Assembly: GCA_965226285.1 (NCBI GenBank) | Contig: CBDDCQ010000002.1 | Coordinates: 1-64,000, forward strand | Length of the DNA: 64,000 bases | Origin: CBDDCQ01 sp965226285 | Lineage (GTDB): Bacteria; Bacteroidota; Bacteroidia; Flavobacteriales; Ichthyobacteriaceae | Direction: 5' to 3' | Part shown: positions 44,839-53,819 of the stretch, piece after piece | Layout: the number at the start of each line of letters is the position of its first letter | Numbering within the stretch: the stretch's first letter is position 1 | Notes under the pieces: generated by a model | Told to the model about the DNA's origin: nothing | Databases searched by the model: none | What the model saw: only the letters and a program-made list of their open reading frames with translations | Translations under genes and position numbers: made by a program

Positions 44839-46188
44839 ATGAGATATTTTTATATTGTAATGTTGGTGTGTTGTGCTTTTACAATTAAGGCTCAAAATGA
44901 AATATTATATAAGTTACAAGCTACTTCTTTACAATCTTCGGAGGTAAATCCCGCCTTATTACCTGAATATAGTTTTGGAATAGAACTATTAAATGTTAAT
45001 GTTAATTTTAGACTTCCTTTTTATCCCAATTTTCTTGGTAATGTAATAATTTTATCTGGTATTGGTAAAAAAGGAGTATTAAGTTTAAAATTTCTTAATG
45101 TAGTATATAAAAAGGGAGATTCTTTGATGTTTAGTTTTTCAACGGGTATTCATCATCGGCTTAAAGTAAAGATACCTAAGGATTTAATGGATTTTGCGGC
45201 GAAAGATAATTATAATTACTTAGATAAAGATGTTTCCATTGATGGTTTATCTGCTTATGAGTATAATTATGCACATTTTAGTATGGGATTTGCTACAAAG
45301 TTTGATGATAAATTAAATATAGGGGTAAAGTTTAAAATTCTACAAGCTTTCAATTTAAATGAAATTAAGAATGTAAAAGCTAAAATTTCTACAGATAAAG
45401 ATACTTATAATTTGTCTTTGAAACTCAATGAAAAAGCTACGATAGTTACATCGGGTTATACTTCTTACAACAGTAAAAAGCAATATCATTTCAATATGAG
45501 AAACTATATAAAAGGATTCACGGGAAAGTTTGGAAATATGGGACTTGCTTTTGATTTAGGGGCTACCTATGAATTTGATGAAAATATTAGTTTTTATTTT
45601 AGTACTACAGATTTAGGCTTTATATATTTTAATTATAAAGTGTATAATTATGATTTTAATGAAAATGAATTTATACATAAGTACAAGTCTCTGGATGAGA
45701 TGAAAAAACTCAATTTTTCTAGTAGTATGTTAGAGGATTTAAAATCTAAATTTCAACCCCAATTTACTGAAAAAGAAGGACTTGTAAAATGGCTTTCTAC
45801 TAATATATATTTAGGAGGTGATTATGATTTTGGAAAATTTGGAAGAGTTGGAGCAATGTTCAGTATGTACGATGTAGTCAATGGTTTTTTAGATTTAGAT
45901 TTTAAATTTACACTTACCTATGATTATCATTTATCTGATAGGGTAAATGTAGTATTGGCTCCTGCTTACTATGATAAGTGGTTTCTCTTAGGTGCAGGAT
46001 TTAATGTAGATATGCATGTTATACAACTGAGTATAGTAATGGATAATATTTCATTAATTTTATTACCCGCTATACCACAGTATTCTGAATTGGTTCAGAT
46101 TATGTTCGGATTGGGATGGATATTTGATAAACCAAAAGAAATCAAGAAAAAGAGAGAGCCTTATAATTATAAAGAACTAGAATATTAG
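44839..46188 (+). CDS. DUF5723-type outer-membrane barrel protein, copy B
   Basis: This 449-residue paralogue of the 42558-43964 gene keeps the same signal peptide (MRYFYIVMLVCCAFTIKAQ) and C-terminus. It differs mainly between residues 55 and 100, where copy A has about 25 extra residues, and near the C-terminus (an insertion around ISLILLPAIPQYSEL). It has lost the intact lipoprotein gene upstream, and any promoter would have to lie in the pseudogene debris. The frame is intact despite decayed surroundings, which suggests continued selection. Confidence 0.75.
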   Translation: MRYFYIVMLVCCAFTIKAQNEILYKLQATSLQSSEVNPALLPEYSFGIELLNVNVNFRLPFYPNFLGNVIILSGIGKKGVLSLKFLNVVYKKGDSLMFSFSTGIHHRLKVKIPKDLMDFAAKDNYNYLDKDVSIDGLSAYEYNYAHFSMGFATKFDDKLNIGVKFKILQAFNLNEIKNVKAKISTDKDTYNLSLKLNEKATIVTSGYTSYNSKKQYHFNMRNYIKGFTGKFGNMGLAFDLGATYEFDENISFYFSTTDLGFIYFNYKVYNYDFNENEFIHKYKSLDEMKKLNFSSSMLEDLKSKFQPQFTEKEGLVKWLSTNIYLGGDYDFGKFGRVGAMFSMYDVVNGFLDLDFKFTLTYDYHLSDRVNVVLAPAYYDKWFLLGAGFNVDMHVIQLSIVMDNISLILLPAIPQYSELVQIMFGLGWIFDKPKEIKKKREPYNYKELEY

Positions 46189-46458
46189 ATATTTCGCTAT
46201 GATCTTCTCATAGATCGCTTTGACTCCTTATAATTATCCGAATCGTAAATCTTGGCTTGCGTTACTCTGTTACGAGTTCCTTGAGTAATGCCTCTGCATA
46301 TTCGCCTTATTCGATTTCTCAGAACCGTATTTTTCCCCACGAATATTTCTATCTGCCTTTTTTTCCTGCGGATTCGCAGGCTTGTAGAACCAAACATATT
46401 TAAACAATCCTCCCCTCTTTTGCAAGAGTCTCTTTGTAGAGGCTTACAAGGTGATTCT

Positions 46459-47808
46459 CTACCTATAGCTTTGAGGGGCAAAGGTTCTATTTATATCGAA
46501 TGTTTCTAAGTATTCAGCTACTCTCTTTACAAACATACCCCCTAATCCTCCATCTATAATTCTGTGGTCATAAGAATGAGACAGGAACATTTTATGTCTT
46601 ATTCCTATGGAATCACCTTGAGGCGTTTCTATTACAGAGGGTTTTTTAATGATAGTACCTACAGCTAATATAGCTACTTGAGGTTGTTTAATAATAGGTG
46701 TTCCCATAATATTTCCAAAACTACCTATATTTGTGAGTGTAAATGTACCTCCTTGAATTTCATCTGGCTTTAGATTGTTGTTTCTTGCTCTATTAGCTAA
46801 GTCATTTACAGCTTTGGTGAGCCCTAGTAAATTTAAAGTATCAGCATTTCTAATCACTGGAACAATTAAATTTCCATTAGGCAAAGCTGCTGCCATACCA
46901 ATATTGATATTACTTTTTTTTATAATTTTATCTCCATCTACTGAACTATTGATAAGAGGAAAATCTTTAATAGCTTTGATTACAGCTTCTATGAATATAG
47001 GGGTAAAAGTAATTTTTTGTCTTTCTTTTTTTGCAAAATTATCTTTTATACGGTTTCTCCAGTTTACAATATTAGTTACATCGGCTTCTACAAAAGATGT
47101 TACATGAGCGGAAGTCCGTAAACTCGTGGTCATGTTTTCAGAGATAATCTTACGCATTTTATCCATTTCTATGATTTCATCATTTGCAGATATATTTACA
47201 ATTTGTGTACTGCTATTAGTTTGTATTTTTTCTATTTTCACAGATTTAGAATCTTGATTTATTGGTTTTTTAGATGTTTTATGATTTCTATTTTGGATGT
47301 ATTCTAAAATATCATTTTTATTTATTCTGCCATCATTTCCACTACCTTTTATATTATCTAATTCATTTACAGATATACCTTCTGTCTTGGCAATACTTCT
47401 TACCAATGGAGAATAAAATTTATCTGATGTTATTTTATGATTAGTTTTGTTATTAGTTTTGGTTGAAATATTAGTAGATGTAACTCGTTTAATATTGGAT
47501 GTTTCCTTTTCTAATTTTTTTATAGTTTTTGTATCATTATCTAAAATGGAAGTGTTATTTACCTCACTTTCAATATCTATAATAGCGATGGGTTGTCCTA
47601 CTTTAATATTATCATTTACTTTAAATAGTTTTTTTATTAGTTTACCTTGTACAGGTGATGGGATTTCGGTATCTATTTTATCTGTAGCTATTTCAAGTAT
47701 AGCTTCCTCTATTTCTATGGTATCTCCTATTTCTTTTAACCATGAAGTAATGGATGCTTCTGCTATACTCTCTCCCATTTGGGGCATTACTAATTCAAAA
47801 TTTGCCAT
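46459..47808 (-). CDS. dihydrolipoamide acyltransferase E2 (2-oxo acid dehydrogenase)
   Basis: E2 is the core of a 2-oxo acid dehydrogenase complex. I start at 47808 (MANFELVMPQMGESIAEASI), the normal N-terminus; a longer frame to 47877 would include the promoter box. The protein of about 449 residues has a lipoyl domain (lipoyl-lysine in EIATDKIDTEIPSP), a flexible charged linker, an E1/E3-binding domain (SPLVRSIAKTEGISVNELDN) and the catalytic domain with SYDHRIIDGG (H and D of HxxxD). It fits the branched-chain or mixed-substrate E2 common in Bacteroidota; the substrate is not fixed by sequence alone. Confidence 0.9.
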   Translation of the reverse strand: MANFELVMPQMGESIAEASITSWLKEIGDTIEIEEAILEIATDKIDTEIPSPVQGKLIKKLFKVNDNIKVGQPIAIIDIESEVNNTSILDNDTKTIKKLEKETSNIKRVTSTNISTKTNNKTNHKITSDKFYSPLVRSIAKTEGISVNELDNIKGSGNDGRINKNDILEYIQNRNHKTSKKPINQDSKSVKIEKIQTNSSTQIVNISANDEIIEMDKMRKIISENMTTSLRTSAHVTSFVEADVTNIVNWRNRIKDNFAKKERQKITFTPIFIEAVIKAIKDFPLINSSVDGDKIIKKSNINIGMAAALPNGNLIVPVIRNADTLNLLGLTKAVNDLANRARNNNLKPDEIQGGTFTLTNIGSFGNIMGTPIIKQPQVAILAVGTIIKKPSVIETPQGDSIGIRHKMFLSHSYDHRIIDGGLGGMFVKRVAEYLETFDINRTFAPQSYR

Positions 47809-47866
47809 TTTAGATTTAAATGATTTAAGGTATAAAAGTTTGTTTAAAAACTGATTTAATTTTTTG

Positions 47867-47874
47867 CAAATGTA
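47867..47874 (-). promoter_or_regulatory. probable -7 promoter element of the E2 gene
   Basis: The minus strand reads TACATTTG, matching TANNTTTG, 59 bp before the E2 ATG. It forms a divergent promoter region with 47932-47939. Confidence 0.5.
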
Positions 47875-47931
47875 CAAAATAAAAAAGTGAAAAAAATTAT
47901 ATTTTTTCGTTTAATATGTTAATAAAAAAAA

Positions 47932-47939
47932 TACTTTTG
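47932..47939 (+). promoter_or_regulatory. probable -7 promoter element of the DUF2795 gene
   Basis: TACTTTTG matches TANNTTTG and lies 56 bp before the ATG at 47995. Confidence 0.5.
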
Positions 47940-47994
47940 CACTTTTGTAGGTAAAAAGTAAAAATACAATAGTTAAGTTTAATAAATATTTATT

Positions 47995-48216
47995 ATGTAT
48001 TGGACATTAGAATTAGCTTCATATTTGAATGATGCTCCTTGGCCTGCTACTAAGGAGGAGTTGATAGATTATGCTATGAGAATAGGAACTCCTTTAGAAG
48101 TGGTAGAAAATTTACAAGCTATAGAAGATGATGAAGAGGTATTCGAATCTATGAGAGATATATGGAATGATTATCCTACTACAGAAGATTTTCTTTGGAA
48201 CGAAGATGAGTATTAA
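47995..48216 (+). CDS. DUF2795 family small acidic protein
   Basis: The 73-residue protein is rich in Asp and Glu and contains ASYLNDAPWPATKEELIDYA, typical of DUF2795. No signal or membrane segment is present, so it is cytoplasmic. Its function is unknown, but it is often found next to secA in Bacteroidota, as here. It has its own promoter and terminator, so it is probably an independent transcript. Confidence 0.85.
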   Translation: MYWTLELASYLNDAPWPATKEELIDYAMRIGTPLEVVENLQAIEDDEEVFESMRDIWNDYPTTEDFLWNEDEY

Positions 48217-48222
48217 AATATG

Positions 48223-48255
48223 AAAAAAACACCATTTTGAAAAAATGGTGTTTTT
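48223..48255 (+). terminator. intrinsic terminator after the DUF2795 gene
   Basis: AAAAACACCATTT (48225-48237) pairs perfectly with AAATGGTGTTTTT (48243-48255), and the T5 serves as tail. It separates the small gene from secA. Confidence 0.85.
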
Positions 48256-48283
48256 ATAGTATATAAATAAAAATAAAGATTAA

Positions 48284-48622
48284 ATGATAAGTAATTTAAT
48301 ACAATCTATATTTGGGAATAAATCTCAAAAGGATGTTAAATCTTTGATGCCTGTAGTTCAAAAGATAAAAACCTTAGAAGCATCTTTCAAGGAATTAAGC
48401 AATGATAAATTAAGGCAGAAAACAACTGAATTTAAGTCTAAAATAAAAGAGAGTATTTCGTTTTTTGAGCAAGAAATAGAACAACTAAAAGAGCTCATTG
48501 ATAAAGAAGAAGATGTAGAGCAAAAGGAAAAGCATTATGAAAAGGTCGACAAACTCGAAGAAAAAATAGATGAGACTATACAGTTAGAGCTTTCACAGAT
48601 TCTTCCCTTGCCTTTGCAGTAG
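48284..48622 (+). CDS. secA: SecA, N-terminal part (frameshifted gene)
   Basis: These 112 codons are the N-terminus of the SecA translocase motor (QSIFGNKSQKDVKSLMPVVQ, then LEASFKELSNDKLRQKT, with the coiled insertion usual in flavobacteria). The frame fails near 48600-48610 in ATTCTTCCCTTGCC: it ends ILPLPLQ, while the expected AFAVVKETARRFTEND continues in another frame. secA is essential, so a single-base sequencing error, or a correctable indel, is more likely than true loss. Confidence 0.85.
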   Translation: MISNLIQSIFGNKSQKDVKSLMPVVQKIKTLEASFKELSNDKLRQKTTEFKSKIKESISFFEQEIEQLKELIDKEEDVEQKEKHYEKVDKLEEKIDETIQLELSQILPLPLQ

Positions 48623-48681
48623 TTAAAGAAACAGCAAGAAGATTTACAGAAAATGATAAGTTAGAGGTTACAGTTACAGAA

Positions 48682-51606
48682 GTGGATAGAAAGCTAAGTG
48701 ATAAATCACATATTTCTATTAGTGGTGATAAAGCTCTATGGTCCAATAATTGGGATGCAGCAGGAACTCAAATTATTTGGGGTATGGTTCATTATGATGT
48801 ACAACTTGTAGGAGGTAATGTGTTACATCAAGGGAAAGTAGCTGAAATGACTACGGGTGAGGGTAAAACCTTGGTGGCTACTTTACCTATTTATTTAAAT
48901 GCACTTTCAGGTAGAGGAGTACATGTAGTTACTGTAAATGATTACCTTGCCAAAAGGGATGCTGCTTGGATGGCTCCTATATTTGAATTTCACGGACTTA
49001 CGGTAGATTGTATAGATAAGCACCAACCTAACTCTGATGGAAGGAAACAAGCCTATATGGCAGATATTACTTATGGTACAAATAATGAGTTTGGGTTTGA
49101 CTATCTTAGAGATAATATGGCACATTCTCCAGATGAATTGGTTCAGAGAAAACATAATTATGCTATTGTAGATGAAGTGGATTCTGTATTGATAGATGAT
49201 GCGCGTACACCGTTGATTATATCTGGTCCAGTACCTCAAGGAGATAGGCATGAATTCAATCAACTCAAGCCTAAGGTAGATAAAATTGTATCTACTCAGA
49301 GGCAATATTTAAATGGAGTATTAGCTGAAGCTAAAAAACTTATTGCAGAGGGAGATAAAAAACAGGGGGGATTTTTATTGTATCGTGTGTATAGAGGTTT
49401 GCCTAAAAATAAAGCTCTTATTAAATTTTTAAGTCAAGAAGGTATCAAAATGTTGTTGCAAAAAACAGAGAATTATCATATGCAAGACAACAACAAAGAA
49501 ATGCCAAAAGTAGATGCAGATCTCTATTTTGTAATAGATGAAAAAAACCAATCTATAGAACTTACGGATAAAGGTATAAGTTTCCTTTCAGGAGGAGATG
49601 AAAAGGATGATTTCTTTATATTACCCGATATTGGTATAGAGATAGCAAAGATAGATGAATCTATTGATAAAGAAGAAAAAAAAGCAGAACTTAAAAATGA
49701 GCTTTATCAAAACTTTAGTGTAAAGAGTGAGCGTATTCACACAATGAACCAACTTCTTAAAGCCTATACTCTGTTTGAAAAAGATGTAGAGTATGTACTG
49801 ATAGATGGTAAGGTGAAAATAGTAGATGAGCAAACAGGACGTATTATGGAAGGGCGTCGTTATTCTGATGGATTACATCAAGCTATAGAGGCAAAAGAAA
49901 ATGTAAAAATAGAGGCAGCTACGCAAACTTTTGCTACGATTACTCTTCAGAATTATTTTAGAATGTATAAAAAACTCGCTGGAATGACGGGTACAGCTGA
50001 AACAGAAGCTCATGAACTTTGGGAAATATACAAATTGGATGTAGTAGTGATACCTACTAATAAGCCTATTCAAAGGGATGATAGAAATGATTTAGTATAT
50101 AAGACTAAGAGAGAGAAATATAATGCTGTAATACGAGAAATAGTAGCATTATCTAAAGCAAATAGGCCTGTACTTGTGGGTACTACTTCAGTAGAAATAT
50201 CAGAGCTTTTGGGTAGGGCACTCAAGATGCAAAAAATACCACACAATATATTGAATGCTAAACTCCACAAAAAAGAGGCAGATGTAGTAACTGAGGCAGG
50301 TAAATCTGGAAAAGTTACTATTGCTACTAATATGGCAGGACGTGGTACAGATATAAAACTCTCTAAGGATTCTAGAGAGGCAGGAGGGCTCGCCATTGTA
50401 GGTACCGAAAGACATGATTCTAGGCGTGTAGATAGACAGCTTAGAGGTAGGTCTGGTAGACAAGGAGATGTCGGAAGTTCACAGTTTTTTGTATCTTTAG
50501 AGGATAATTTGATGCGCCTGTTTGGCTCTGAAAGAATAGCTAAACTTATGGATAGAATGGGACATAAGGAAGGGGATGTTATCCAGCATTCTATGATTTC
50601 TAAATCTATTGAAAGAGCTCAAAAAAAGGTAGAGGAAAATAATTTTGGAATAAGAAAAAGACTCTTAGACTATGATGATGTAATGAATACTCAGAGGGAA
50701 GTGATATATAAAAGACGTTATCATGCTTTGTTTGGTGAACGCTTATCTATAGATATTGCTAACATGATATATGATACTTGCCAAAATATAATAAATTTAT
50801 ATAAAGATACGAATGATTACACCGGTTTTAAAGGTGAGTTTATTAGAGTACTTTCATTATTCCCTGAAATATCTCAAGATGATTTTCATAAGTATTCTAC
50901 CAATGATATATTGAGTGCAGTATATTCTAAGTGTTACCAGCATTATAATGACAAGTGCAAACAAATGGCAGATATATCTTATGAAGTTATTTCTGATGTG
51001 TATAAGAATGCGGGCAATAGATATGAAAATATAGTAGTTCCTTTTACTGATGGAATAAAGGAAATACAAGTAGTTACAAATCTTAAAAAATCTTATCAAA
51101 CTCAATGTAAGCAACTCATACAAGATTTTCAAAAGAATATTGTATTATCTATTATAGATAACCATTGGAAGACTCATCTTAGAGCTATGGATGATTTAAA
51201 GCAGTCTGTACAGAATGCAGTATATGAACAAAAAGACCCATTATTGATTTATAAATTTGAATCGTTTGGGTTGTTCAAGTCTATGATGAGTAAGATGAAT
51301 ACACAGATAGTGAGCTTCTTGTTTAAAGCTGCATTACCTGAGCAAGAGGAGAGGAGCTCTACTGTAAGAGATGCAGGAAGGCAACAAAGAAGAAGAGAAA
51401 AACTCAATGCAACAAAAGAGGATTTTTTTACAGAAGGAGAGCAACAAATCCAGCAGCAAACTCCTATAGTAAATGAAATGAAAATAGGTAGAAATGTTAG
51501 AGTGAGTATTAAAAATATATCTACTGGAGAGGATAAAATCTTAAAATATAAGCAAGCTAAACCCCTTATAGATCAGGGAAATTGGGTACTTTTAGAACAA
51601 GTGTGA
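48682..51606 (+). CDS. secA: SecA, main part (frameshifted gene)
   Basis: SecA is the ATPase that drives proteins through SecYEG. This frame holds 974 codons from an apparent GTG start, though the coding sense extends back to about 48605. Walker A TTGEGKT (residues 57-63), Walker B VDEVDS, the preprotein cross-linking domain, NMAGRGTDIKL, RQLRGRSGRQGD and the helical scaffold (NHWKTHLRAMDDLKQ) are all present. Joined to the first part it gives about 1107 residues, the usual size in this phylum. It lacks the C-terminal zinc finger, and ends in the flavobacterial tail YKQAKPLIDQGNWVLLEQ. Confidence 0.92.
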   Translation: MDRKLSDKSHISISGDKALWSNNWDAAGTQIIWGMVHYDVQLVGGNVLHQGKVAEMTTGEGKTLVATLPIYLNALSGRGVHVVTVNDYLAKRDAAWMAPIFEFHGLTVDCIDKHQPNSDGRKQAYMADITYGTNNEFGFDYLRDNMAHSPDELVQRKHNYAIVDEVDSVLIDDARTPLIISGPVPQGDRHEFNQLKPKVDKIVSTQRQYLNGVLAEAKKLIAEGDKKQGGFLLYRVYRGLPKNKALIKFLSQEGIKMLLQKTENYHMQDNNKEMPKVDADLYFVIDEKNQSIELTDKGISFLSGGDEKDDFFILPDIGIEIAKIDESIDKEEKKAELKNELYQNFSVKSERIHTMNQLLKAYTLFEKDVEYVLIDGKVKIVDEQTGRIMEGRRYSDGLHQAIEAKENVKIEAATQTFATITLQNYFRMYKKLAGMTGTAETEAHELWEIYKLDVVVIPTNKPIQRDDRNDLVYKTKREKYNAVIREIVALSKANRPVLVGTTSVEISELLGRALKMQKIPHNILNAKLHKKEADVVTEAGKSGKVTIATNMAGRGTDIKLSKDSREAGGLAIVGTERHDSRRVDRQLRGRSGRQGDVGSSQFFVSLEDNLMRLFGSERIAKLMDRMGHKEGDVIQHSMISKSIERAQKKVEENNFGIRKRLLDYDDVMNTQREVIYKRRYHALFGERLSIDIANMIYDTCQNIINLYKDTNDYTGFKGEFIRVLSLFPEISQDDFHKYSTNDILSAVYSKCYQHYNDKCKQMADISYEVISDVYKNAGNRYENIVVPFTDGIKEIQVVTNLKKSYQTQCKQLIQDFQKNIVLSIIDNHWKTHLRAMDDLKQSVQNAVYEQKDPLLIYKFESFGLFKSMMSKMNTQIVSFLFKAALPEQEERSSTVRDAGRQQRRREKLNATKEDFFTEGEQQIQQQTPIVNEMKIGRNVRVSIKNISTGEDKILKYKQAKPLIDQGNWVLLEQV

Positions 51607-51767
51607 TTTTTCTCCTTATTTTTAATAAAAATAAGAATAATTTTTATGAATAACTCATTATATAGTATGTTTAAAAAAATGTTTTAATTTGTAAATTGTT
51701 ATTATATTTATAATGAGTAGTATAATTATTGTGGATGCAAAAAGTAAATTTGAAATTTTTTTAGTAG

Positions 51768-52844
51768 ATGCTGGGTTATTGTAATTCTATAATCAAAGGT
51801 ACGGGACATTATTTACCCGAAAATATAGTAAAGAATAGTCATTTTTTAAATTATGATTTTTATAATGAAAAAGGGCAACGGTATGATATTGGAAATAAAG
51901 AGATTATAGATAAATTTCAAGCAATTACGGAAATAGAAGAGAGGAGGTATGCTCCTAAAGAACTATTAACCTCTGATATAGCGGCTATAGCTGGAGAAAG
52001 AGCTTTAGAAGATTCAGGTATAGGTAAAGAAGAGTTGGATTATATTATTGTTGCGCATAATTTTGCAGATGTTACCCCAAGTAAAATGGAAATTGATATA
52101 ATGCCTTCAATATCTGCTAAGGTAAAAAATAAAATGGATATTAAAAATCCTTCTTGTATTCCCTATGATATGAATTTTGGTTGTCCAGGTTGGATACAGA
52201 GTTTGATTATGGCACATCAGTTTATTCGAGCTAAGTTAGCAAAAAATATACTGGTAATAGGTTCAGATACACTATCCAGATTGGTAGATGTTTATGATAG
52301 GAATTGTATGATATTTGCCGATGGATCAGCAGCGGTAGTACTCTCATCTGAAGAGCAAGATACTAAAAAAGGTGTTCTAGGTTATGATGTAGTATGTAAT
52401 AATAATGAAGAATTACATTATTTAAAATTAGGCAAATCTCTTAATCCTACTGAGGATAAAGAGACGTTTATAAGAATGCAGGGAAGAAGAATATATGAAT
52501 ATGCATTGAATAATGTACCTAAAACTATAAAATCTGTTCTAGATGATTTAGAATTGCATATAGATGATATTTCTAAACTCTTGATACATCAAGCTAATGC
52601 CAAGATGGATCACGCAATACTCGAGAGATTGATTAAAATATATGAAAGAAAAGAGATTCCAAAAGATTTTATGCCTATGACTATACAAAAGTTTGGAAAC
52701 TCTTCTGTAGCTACTGTTCCTACTATGCTTGATATAATATTGAAAGGACAGTTTAAACCTCATCAAATTCATTCAGGTGATATTATATTGTTTGCTTCTG
52801 TAGGTGCAGGTATGAATATAAATGTGGTAGTATATAAAGTATAA
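51768..52844 (+). CDS. 3-oxoacyl-ACP synthase III family protein (FabH-like)
   Basis: The 358-residue thiolase-fold enzyme has the KAS III triad Cys139 (MNFGCPGW), His274 (LLIHQANAKM) and Asn311 (FGNSSVATVP). It should condense an acyl-CoA with malonyl-ACP. It is about 30 residues longer than housekeeping FabH, with an insertion near 105-130 (MEIDIMPSISAKVKNKMDIK), so it may belong to the FabH-like group that makes special fatty acids or other products. The candidate promoter box TAAATTTG at 51745-51752 is close to the start. The 160-bp gap after secA holds nothing else I can see. Confidence 0.85.
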   Translation: MLGYCNSIIKGTGHYLPENIVKNSHFLNYDFYNEKGQRYDIGNKEIIDKFQAITEIEERRYAPKELLTSDIAAIAGERALEDSGIGKEELDYIIVAHNFADVTPSKMEIDIMPSISAKVKNKMDIKNPSCIPYDMNFGCPGWIQSLIMAHQFIRAKLAKNILVIGSDTLSRLVDVYDRNCMIFADGSAAVVLSSEEQDTKKGVLGYDVVCNNNEELHYLKLGKSLNPTEDKETFIRMQGRRIYEYALNNVPKTIKSVLDDLELHIDDISKLLIHQANAKMDHAILERLIKIYERKEIPKDFMPMTIQKFGNSSVATVPTMLDIILKGQFKPHQIHSGDIILFASVGAGMNINVVVYKV

Positions 52845-52859
52845 TAACGTTCTTTGTTT

Positions 52860-53819
52860 GTGAAAAAACATATACTTGTATTTCTTAAGGGTATGGCTAT
52901 GGGTATGGCAGATGTAGTACCTGGTGTTTCTGGTGGTACCATTGCATTTATATCAGGTATTTATCAGGAGTTTATCAATTCACTAAAAAGTATAAACGCT
53001 CAAGCATTCAAAATTTTATTTACTAAAGGTTTTAAGACTTTTTGGAAATGTGTAAATGGTAGATTTTTACTTCCTTTATTCGTAGGGATATTTTTAAGTA
53101 TTTTAACCTTTTCTAAATTTATAACCTATCTTTTAGAGGAATATCCTATATTGTTATGGGCTTTTTTCTTTGGACTTATTTTAGCTTCTATTATTTTCGT
53201 ATGTAAGCAGATAGATAAGTATAATGTTAAGGTATTTATGGCTTTAATGTTAGGTATAGTAGTATCTTATTATATTACTATAGTTTCTCCATCTACGGGT
53301 TACGATGGTTATATATTTATATTTCTTTATGGTTTTATAGCCATTATAGCTATGATATTACCAGGAGTATCAGGTTCATTTATACTTTTATTATTGGGAG
53401 CATATCATAATATTATATCTACGATAAATAATTTTAGAGTAGGTATTTCTGTTATGGATATAGATAAAATATTGTTTTCAAGTATGCGACTTGGTGTGTT
53501 TTTATTAGGTGCTTTGGCAGGTATGTTTTGTTTTTCAAGACTATTATCTTGGATGTTTAAGAATCATAAGAATATAACTTTAGCTATGCTTACTGGATTT
53601 ATGATAGGTTCACTTAATAAAGTATGGCCATGGAAAAAAGTAATCCAATGGAGAGAAAATGCTCATGGGAAGCAAGTACCTTTTATAGAGCAAAGCGTGT
53701 TGCCATATAGTGTGGAAAATAATTATTTATTTCAATCTATCATTTTGATGATAATTGGATTTTCTATTATATTTTTGCTAGAAAAATTATCGAATAAAAA
53801 AATAAATAATGCCTTATAA
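52860..53819 (+). CDS. DUF368 (PopT-type) membrane protein, copy 1
   Basis: DUF368 proteins have been described as undecaprenyl-phosphate translocases (PopT), recycling the lipid carrier for cell-wall synthesis. The roughly 319-residue protein has about eight membrane segments and the paired re-entrant motifs DVVPGVSGGTIAFISG and ILPGVSGSFILLLLG. I prefer the GTG at 52860 (MKKHILVFLKG) over the TTG at 52854. It overlaps its paralogue by 11 bp, so the two are made together. Confidence 0.85.
   Translation: MKKHILVFLKGMAMGMADVVPGVSGGTIAFISGIYQEFINSLKSINAQAFKILFTKGFKTFWKCVNGRFLLPLFVGIFLSILTFSKFITYLLEEYPILLWAFFFGLILASIIFVCKQIDKYNVKVFMALMLGIVVSYYITIVSPSTGYDGYIFIFLYGFIAIIAMILPGVSGSFILLLLGAYHNIISTINNFRVGISVMDIDKILFSSMRLGVFLLGALAGMFCFSRLLSWMFKNHKNITLAMLTGFMIGSLNKVWPWKKVIQWRENAHGKQVPFIEQSVLPYSVENNYLFQSIILMIIGFSIIFLLEKLSNKKINNAL

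Larger units (their letters stand above)
44382..46606 (+). repeat. tandem duplication, right unit
   Basis: This 2.2-kb unit is the second copy of 40672-44381, with an internal deletion that removed most of the trpA end and the lipoprotein gene. It retains an intact second DUF5723 gene and joins the complete E2 gene on its right. Confidence 0.85.

Noticed and set aside
47809..47877. Longer N-terminus for the E2 protein
   Set aside because: It overlaps the likely -7 promoter box at 47867-47874, and the lipoyl domain normally starts at MANFELVMPQMG.
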